Assembly: GCA_937900215.1 (NCBI GenBank)
Contig: CALCFH010000246.1
Coordinates: 1-10,386, forward strand
Direction of reading: 5' to 3'
DNA from: an uncultured Cryomorphaceae bacterium
Lineage (GTDB): Bacteria; Bacteroidota; Bacteroidia; Flavobacteriales; Schleiferiaceae
DNA: 10,386 bases
The position numbers and the translations under genes were made by a program. Below the pieces are notes generated by a model. That model saw only the letters and a program-made list of their open reading frames with translations, did no database searches and was not told where the DNA came from. Positions 6,684 to 10,386 of this stretch are shown here, in pieces. How positions within the stretch are numbered: the stretch's first letter is position 1; each line of letters begins with the position of its first letter.

Positions 6684-7355
6684 ATGGCAGAAGCAAAAAC
6701 AACAAAAAAGACAGTAAAAGAAGAAATATCACTTGGCGAAAAGATGGTCAATGCCTTCAGAGAGTACAAACTAGAAAATGGCAAAGACCCTTCTAGCATT
6801 TATTCTTTCTGTAAGCACCTGAAAATTAGCGAATCTGATTTCTACAGTCACTACAATTCTTTCGCAGAAATAGAGAGAGAGTTTTGGACCAACACCTTTA
6901 AAAAGACAGTAGATAAGCTTAAAAATTCGGCTGAGTGGGAGAGTTTTTCGAGCAGAGAAAAGCTACTCGCCTTCTATTTCACTTGGTTTGAAGATTTACT
7001 AAACCACAGAAGTTTTGCTTTGCTCTCTTTTCCAAAAAGACCTTCACTACCGAATGAAGAAGATTTATTGAAGCCTTTAAAACACGAGTTCCATCAGATG
7101 GTAAAAGAGCTCATGATAGAAGGTGAAAGCAATGGTGAGATTGCAAATAGAAAGTTCATTTCCGACAAGTACGCCGATTTATTATGGATGCAATTTGTTT
7201 TTCTCTTTGATTACTGGAGAAAAGACAGTAGCAAAAGATTTGAGAATACAGACGCGGCCATTGAAAAAAGTGTAAATCTGGGCTTTGATCTCATGGGCCG
7301 CGGTTTAGTTGAATCGCTTACAGATTTTGCCAAATTTCTCCTCAAAAGCAAATAA
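6684..7355 (+). CDS. TetR-family-like transcriptional regulator
   Basis: The protein has 223 residues from the ATG at 6684. An in-frame ATG at 6663, inside the photolyase gene, would add seven residues. I prefer 6684 because of its A-rich upstream context and clean 11-base gap. Residues 20-66 form a TetR-like helix-turn-helix: an amphipathic helix MVNAFREYK, then PSSIYSFCKHLKISESDFYSHYNSF, close to the TetR pattern ending in a (F/Y)Y.H(F/Y) recognition helix. The rest is an all-helical ligand or dimerisation domain of the kind seen in Bacteroidota proteins encoded next to AarF genes. Its stop and the aarF start share one base (TAATG). The N-terminal ten residues are lysine-rich. The regulated genes and effector are unknown; control of its own light or stress cassette is a reasonable guess. 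Confidence 0.8.
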   Translation: MAEAKTTKKTVKEEISLGEKMVNAFREYKLENGKDPSSIYSFCKHLKISESDFYSHYNSFAEIEREFWTNTFKKTVDKLKNSAEWESFSSREKLLAFYFTWFEDLLNHRSFALLSFPKRPSLPNEEDLLKPLKHEFHQMVKELMIEGESNGEIANRKFISDKYADLLWMQFVFLFDYWRKDSSKRFENTDAAIEKSVNLGFDLMGRGLVESLTDFAKFLLKSK

Positions 7356-8653
7356 TGAAAGAACAAGACAGCATTCCAACCGGAAAAGTGCAAAGAGCAA
7401 CGCGCTTTGTAAGCACTGGCGCGAAGATTGGCGGAAATTATTTGAAATTCTACACCAAGAAAATAATCACTGGCAATACTAGTCGCACTGAATTGGATGA
7501 GAACAATGCGGAAGACATCTACAACTCTCTTTCAGAATTAAAGGGCAGCGCACTTAAGGTAGCCCAAATGCTCAGCATGGACCAGGGCTTACTGCCCGGT
7601 GCATACACTCAGAAATTCTCTCAAGCCCAATACAATGCTCCTCCCTTGTCTTACCCTTTGGTGGTAAAAACCTTTAATCAAGAATTGGGCGTATCTCCTG
7701 AAAGCATCTTCACTTCATTCGGAAAAACAGCCGCAGCCGCTGCTTCAATCGGACAGGTGCACAAGGCAGAAAAGGACGGACAAGCTTTTGCTGTTAAAAT
7801 TCAATATCCGGGTGTGGGAGAAAGTATTCGATCTGATCTAAAATTGGTTAAACCCATTGCAATGCGCATGTTTAACTTAAGTGAGGCAGACATAACCCAT
7901 TATTTGGAAGAGGTGGAAGAACGGCTGATAGAGGAATGCGACTATGAGCTTGAATTAAACAGATCCATTGAAATAGCAACGGCCTGTTCTCATCTCAAGG
8001 ATATTCAGTTTCCAGTCTATAGGGCTGAATTGAGTGGAAAAAAAATCCTCACTATGGAGTGGTTGGATGGTGAGCATTTGTTGCAATTTTTGAAAAAGAG
8101 GCCATCTCAAGAAGTCCGAAATAAAATAGGCCAAAGCCTTTGGGATTTCTACGATTTTCAAATCCATGAATTGTTGCAAGTACATGCCGATCCCCATCCA
8201 GGAAATTTCCTCTTCAGAGAAGACGGTTCAATGGGAGTGATTGATTTTGGTTGTATCAAAACCTTAACTCCTGAATTTTATAAGAGCTATTTCCGACTTC
8301 TAGATGTTGACGATAAGGGTGAGCCAGAAGCATACGATCAACTTTTGCGCGAGTTAAAATATCTCTTAAAAGAAGATTCTACCGAAGATGCTGCCTATTT
8401 TAAAGAAAAGATTCTCATGATGAATCAATTGCTTGGATTGCCTTTCAGAAGTTCCTCTTTTGATTTTGGAGATCCAAGCTATTTTGCCAAAATCTATGCA
8501 ATCAGTGAAGAATTGGCTGGAGATAAAAGGCTGAGAAAAGCAAACGGAGCTAGGGGTCCAAAAGATGCGCTGTACATTAACAGAACCTATTTTGGCTTAT
8601 ATACTCTTTTGCACAATTTAGGAGCAAAGGTTGAAATTAAGATGAGAAAGTAG
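7355..8653 (+). CDS. AarF/ABC1/UbiB-family kinase-like protein
   Basis: The protein has 432 residues and belongs to the atypical kinase-like family of UbiB, Coq8 and ADCK3, whose members support isoprenoid-quinone metabolism and lipid handling through ATPase activity. Visible motifs are ELKGSALKVAQMLSMD (61-76), the site of the family's KxGQ motif but reading KVAQ; an Ala-rich nucleotide loop AAAAASIGQVHKA (126-138); the ATP-binding lysine in FAVKIQYPGV (K148); EERLIEECDYELE (188-200) with the alphaC-type Glu; the catalytic HADPHPGNF (277-285, D279 and N284); and the metal-binding DFG (D297). It has no obvious transmembrane segment at the C-terminus, unlike proteobacterial UbiB. Its start overlaps the TetR-like stop by one base. 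Quinone (menaquinone) or membrane-lipid upkeep under light stress is a plausible role but not shown. Confidence 0.92.
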   Translation: MKEQDSIPTGKVQRATRFVSTGAKIGGNYLKFYTKKIITGNTSRTELDENNAEDIYNSLSELKGSALKVAQMLSMDQGLLPGAYTQKFSQAQYNAPPLSYPLVVKTFNQELGVSPESIFTSFGKTAAAAASIGQVHKAEKDGQAFAVKIQYPGVGESIRSDLKLVKPIAMRMFNLSEADITHYLEEVEERLIEECDYELELNRSIEIATACSHLKDIQFPVYRAELSGKKILTMEWLDGEHLLQFLKKRPSQEVRNKIGQSLWDFYDFQIHELLQVHADPHPGNFLFREDGSMGVIDFGCIKTLTPEFYKSYFRLLDVDDKGEPEAYDQLLRELKYLLKEDSTEDAAYFKEKILMMNQLLGLPFRSSSFDFGDPSYFAKIYAISEELAGDKRLRKANGARGPKDALYINRTYFGLYTLLHNLGAKVEIKMRK

Positions 8654-8688
8654 GTAGTCTAAGGGCTTTAGTCTACATTGGCTTTTTC
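8654..8688 (+). terminator. Hairpin with loose T-run after the aarF gene
   Basis: Immediately after the aarF stop, GTAG-T-CTAA and TTAG-T-CTAC form an eight-base-pair stem with one central T-T mismatch and a five-base loop (8654-8676). A TTTTT run begins six bases later, at 8683-8687. The distance makes a classic intrinsic terminator uncertain. It may instead attenuate or stabilise the transcript between the kinase gene and the following outer-membrane gene. Confidence 0.35.
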
Positions 8689-8701
8689 TAACTCCACTAC
8701 T

Positions 8702-9187
8702 ATGCAATTCAGGCTCGCTATTCTCTTATTTGTTTGCGTTTTGGGGTTTAACTCACAGGCTCAAAATATACCAAAACATGCAATTGGACTGAGGTTTTCA
8801 GGCGGAGTGCTCTTTGGTGGAGCTTTGAATTACCAATACGCACCCGATGAAGCAAACCGCTTTGAGTTTAATATTGGAAGACTTGGGGGTAAGGAATTTT
8901 CTTCAACGGAAATACAAATTACCTATCAATGGGTTTTTCCCCTAGATGATCGTTTTGATTGGTATGCTGGTGGTGGTGGGAAACTTGGATTTCAATCCCA
9001 AACCGCATACGACCTTAGAACGCCCTTGGGACTTTCCTTAGTTGGCCAAGCTGGAATTCAATACACTTTTGACATTCCTTTGAACATATCATTGGATGTA
9101 TGTCCTGATGTGTTGGCCATTAATTATGGTTATGACAGACGAAATTGGCTTAACCTCAACCTAGGCGTACGCTATCTACTCTTCTAA
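8702..9187 (+). CDS. Small outer-membrane beta-barrel protein
   Basis: The protein has 161 residues from the ATG at 8702. An in-frame ATG at 8678 would add eight polar residues before the signal peptide and would start against the preceding hairpin, so 8702 is preferred. Residues 1-20 are a signal peptide (MQFR start, hydrophobic core, cleavage at QA before Gln21). The mature chain has repeated alternating strands ending at polar turns (IGLRFSGGVLFGGALNYQY, RFEFNIGRLG, IQITYQWVFP, WYAGGGGKLGFQ, LSLVGQAGIQYTF, LNLNLGVRYLLF). It ends in a C-terminal Phe, the usual recognition signal for outer-membrane assembly. About eight strands would fit this length. No function is recognisable; a porin-like or structural outer-membrane protein is the best description. 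Confidence 0.82.
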   Translation: MQFRLAILLFVCVLGFNSQAQNIPKHAIGLRFSGGVLFGGALNYQYAPDEANRFEFNIGRLGGKEFSSTEIQITYQWVFPLDDRFDWYAGGGGKLGFQSQTAYDLRTPLGLSLVGQAGIQYTFDIPLNISLDVCPDVLAINYGYDRRNWLNLNLGVRYLLF

Positions 9188-9202
9188 CTTTTAGAAAAAC
9201 CT

Positions 9203-9739
9203 ATGAATTTCTGTTCCCAATGTGGGTCTTCCGACTTAGAATGCAAAACTCCAGAAGGAGATCATAAAGACAGATGGATTTGCACCCAATGCCAATTCAT
9301 ACATTACGTAAATCCTAAAATAATTGTCGGTTGCATTCCCATTTGGGAAGGAAAGGTGATGATTGCCAAAAGAGGTATAGAACCGCGATATGGCCTTTGG
9401 AACTTGCCATGTGGATTTATGGAAACACTGGAGACCGTTGAGGAAGGAGCAGTTCGTGAGGTGTTTGAGGAGACAGGATCAGAAGTAGAGTTGATACGCC
9501 TACATACCGTTTACAACTTATTGCATGAGCATCAAGTGTATCTAATTTTTCTAGCGAATATGAAGTCGGCTCATTTTCAAACAACCCTTGAAAGCACAGA
9601 AATAGATTTATTCACAGAAGAGACTGTTCCTTGGACAGAGATGGCTTTTACCTCTTCCACCTTTGCCCTTCAAAATTATTTCAACGATATGCGAACGGGC
9701 AATACCAGTATTCATTTTGGAACCTATCAAAAGAAATAA
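9203..9739 (+). CDS. Nudix hydrolase with N-terminal zinc ribbon
   Basis: The protein has 178 residues. A zinc ribbon at the N-terminus uses C4-x-x-C7 and C27-x-x-C30, followed by FIHYVNPK, the pattern found in zinc-ribbon Nudix proteins. The Nudix box spans 71-93: G71-x5-E77-x7-REVFEETGS, with all catalytic Glu and Arg positions present. The usual LPGGF(V/M)E reads LPCGFME, with Cys70 in place of a small residue. Nudix enzymes split nucleoside diphosphates linked to other groups using magnesium. Zinc-ribbon relatives include FAD, ADP-ribose and NAD(H) pyrophosphatases, but the substrate cannot be read from the sequence. It begins 15 bases after the outer-membrane protein gene and is followed after eight bases by an alpha/beta hydrolase gene, so the three are probably cotranscribed. 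Confidence 0.92.
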   Translation: MNFCSQCGSSDLECKTPEGDHKDRWICTQCQFIHYVNPKIIVGCIPIWEGKVMIAKRGIEPRYGLWNLPCGFMETLETVEEGAVREVFEETGSEVELIRLHTVYNLLHEHQVYLIFLANMKSAHFQTTLESTEIDLFTEETVPWTEMAFTSSTFALQNYFNDMRTGNTSIHFGTYQKK

Positions 9740-9747
9740 TATCGAAT

Positions 9748-10386
9748 ATGAATTTAGTGAGCATTCAAGAAAAGAAAGGCAGTGAAAAAGCAGAAAAGCT
9801 TCTAATCCTTCTACATGGCTATGGCAGTCACGAAGGCGATTTAGTTTCCCTAGCCGATTTTCTTCCAGGCTCTTTTCTTTTAGAAAGCTTGAGAGCACCC
9901 CTTCCGCTTCCTTGGGGTGGTTATGCCTGGTACCCTATTGAAATGGACGAAAATGGGGTTCGTATTAAATCCGATGCCCTTGAGAAGGCAGTAGAACAGT
10001 TAGAACAGTATTTACCCCAATTCGCTCAAGAACGCGGATTTGCAATGAAAGATGTTTGGTTAATGGGATTCAGCCAGGGTTGCATCATCAGCCTAGCATT
10101 GGCTCTCAGAAATCCGAGTTGGTTTGATGGTGTCATCGCACTGAGTGGCTATTTATCTACTGATGTAATTCCTAAGAAAATTGCGCCCGCTGATTTTCTA
10201 AAAAAGAAAATATTCATTGCCCATGGCAAAGACGATCAGGTAATACCCGTTCATTTAGCACAGCAAACTACCAAGGCCTTGGAAACGATTCAAATTGCGC
10301 ATACATATCATGAATATGAGATGGGGCATGGCGTCACCGCAGAGGTTATGCGCGATTTAGAACTATGGTGGAAGAAGTCTTTTAAT
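9748..10386 (+). CDS. Alpha/beta hydrolase, phospholipase/carboxylesterase family, 3' end beyond window
   Basis: The frame is open for 213 residues to the right edge without a stop, so the end is probably only a few residues away, since the fold is complete. It shows LLILLHGYGSHEGDL (18-32), the oxyanion-loop HGxG of the family; RAPLPLPWGGYAWYP (49-63); the nucleophile elbow GFSQG with Ser109; the acid residue in AHGKDDQVIP, most likely Asp163; and His194 in EMGHGV. This triad arrangement matches the YpfH and acyl-protein-thioesterase-like esterases (Pfam Abhydrolase_2). There is no signal peptide, so it is probably cytoplasmic. It would cleave short-chain carboxyl or thioesters; the natural substrate is unknown. 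It starts eight bases after the Nudix gene. Confidence 0.9.
   Translation, partial: MNLVSIQEKKGSEKAEKLLILLHGYGSHEGDLVSLADFLPGSFLLESLRAPLPLPWGGYAWYPIEMDENGVRIKSDALEKAVEQLEQYLPQFAQERGFAMKDVWLMGFSQGCIISLALALRNPSWFDGVIALSGYLSTDVIPKKIAPADFLKKKIFIAHGKDDQVIPVHLAQQTTKALETIQIAHTYHEYEMGHGVTAEVMRDLELWWKKSFN

Noticed and set aside
8590..8610. TATACTCTTTTG as a possible promoter for the small barrel gene
   Set aside because: The spacing within the element is off from TAnnTTTG by two bases, and it lies inside the aarF coding sequence about 90 bases from the start.
9182..9196. Short palindrome TTCTAA-CTT-TTAGAA around the stop of the small barrel gene
   Set aside because: It is a weak AT-rich stem of six pairs without a following T-run, and only 15 bases separate the genes, so I do not call it a terminator.
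9608..9898. A 96-codon minus-strand open frame over the Nudix-esterase junction
   Set aside because: It is antisense to the Nudix C-terminus and to the catalytic-loop region of the esterase; no protein-like features.

Overview
The window looks like a chromosomal segment from a Bacteroidota bacterium, probably the Flavobacteriales. Supporting signs are outer-membrane and lipoprotein genes typical of that phylum, a promoter -7 element of the Bacteroidota form TAnnTTTG, almost no Shine-Dalgarno sequences, and AT-leaning composition by eye. I see no tRNA, rRNA, CRISPR array, insertion sequence or phage gene. The content reads as ordinary core or semi-core genome arranged as two divergent gene strings.

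Left half (minus strand, read from about 5243 down to 1): a cobalamin-controlled operon. A Bacteroidota-type promoter sits directly before a clear cobalamin riboswitch (5231 to 5088). A small hairpin then precedes a BtuB-type TonB-dependent receptor (5038 to 3197). Next come a surface-lipoprotein beta-propeller of the BtuG/DUF5074 kind (3200 to 2148), a divergent CobT-like protein (2151 to 1180), a single-pass membrane protein with a SPOR-like domain (1167 to 586), and the start of a probable outer-membrane beta-barrel protein (589 to beyond the left edge). Three of the four junctions overlap by a few bases and the fourth gap is 12 bases. The whole string is therefore probably one transcript under vitamin B12 control. 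BtuB and the propeller would capture and import corrinoids. The CobT-like protein suggests lower-ligand chemistry or binding, although its catalytic motifs are eroded. The last two genes have no known B12 role.

Right half (plus strand, 5303 to the right edge): a 45-residue DUF2256 zinc-binding protein, a DASH-type cryptochrome/photolyase, a TetR-like regulator and an AarF/ABC1/UbiB-family kinase-like protein are packed with overlaps or tiny gaps. They look like a light or oxidative-stress cassette. After a hairpin come a small outer-membrane beta-barrel protein, a zinc-ribbon Nudix hydrolase, and an alpha/beta hydrolase of the phospholipase/carboxylesterase family that runs off the right edge.

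The points most worth a second look are the degenerate CobT-like gene in a riboswitch operon, the two uncharacterised envelope genes that appear to share B12 control, and a visible loop-loop complementarity between the riboswitch and the hairpin just before btuB. I did not find a clearly unprecedented system.
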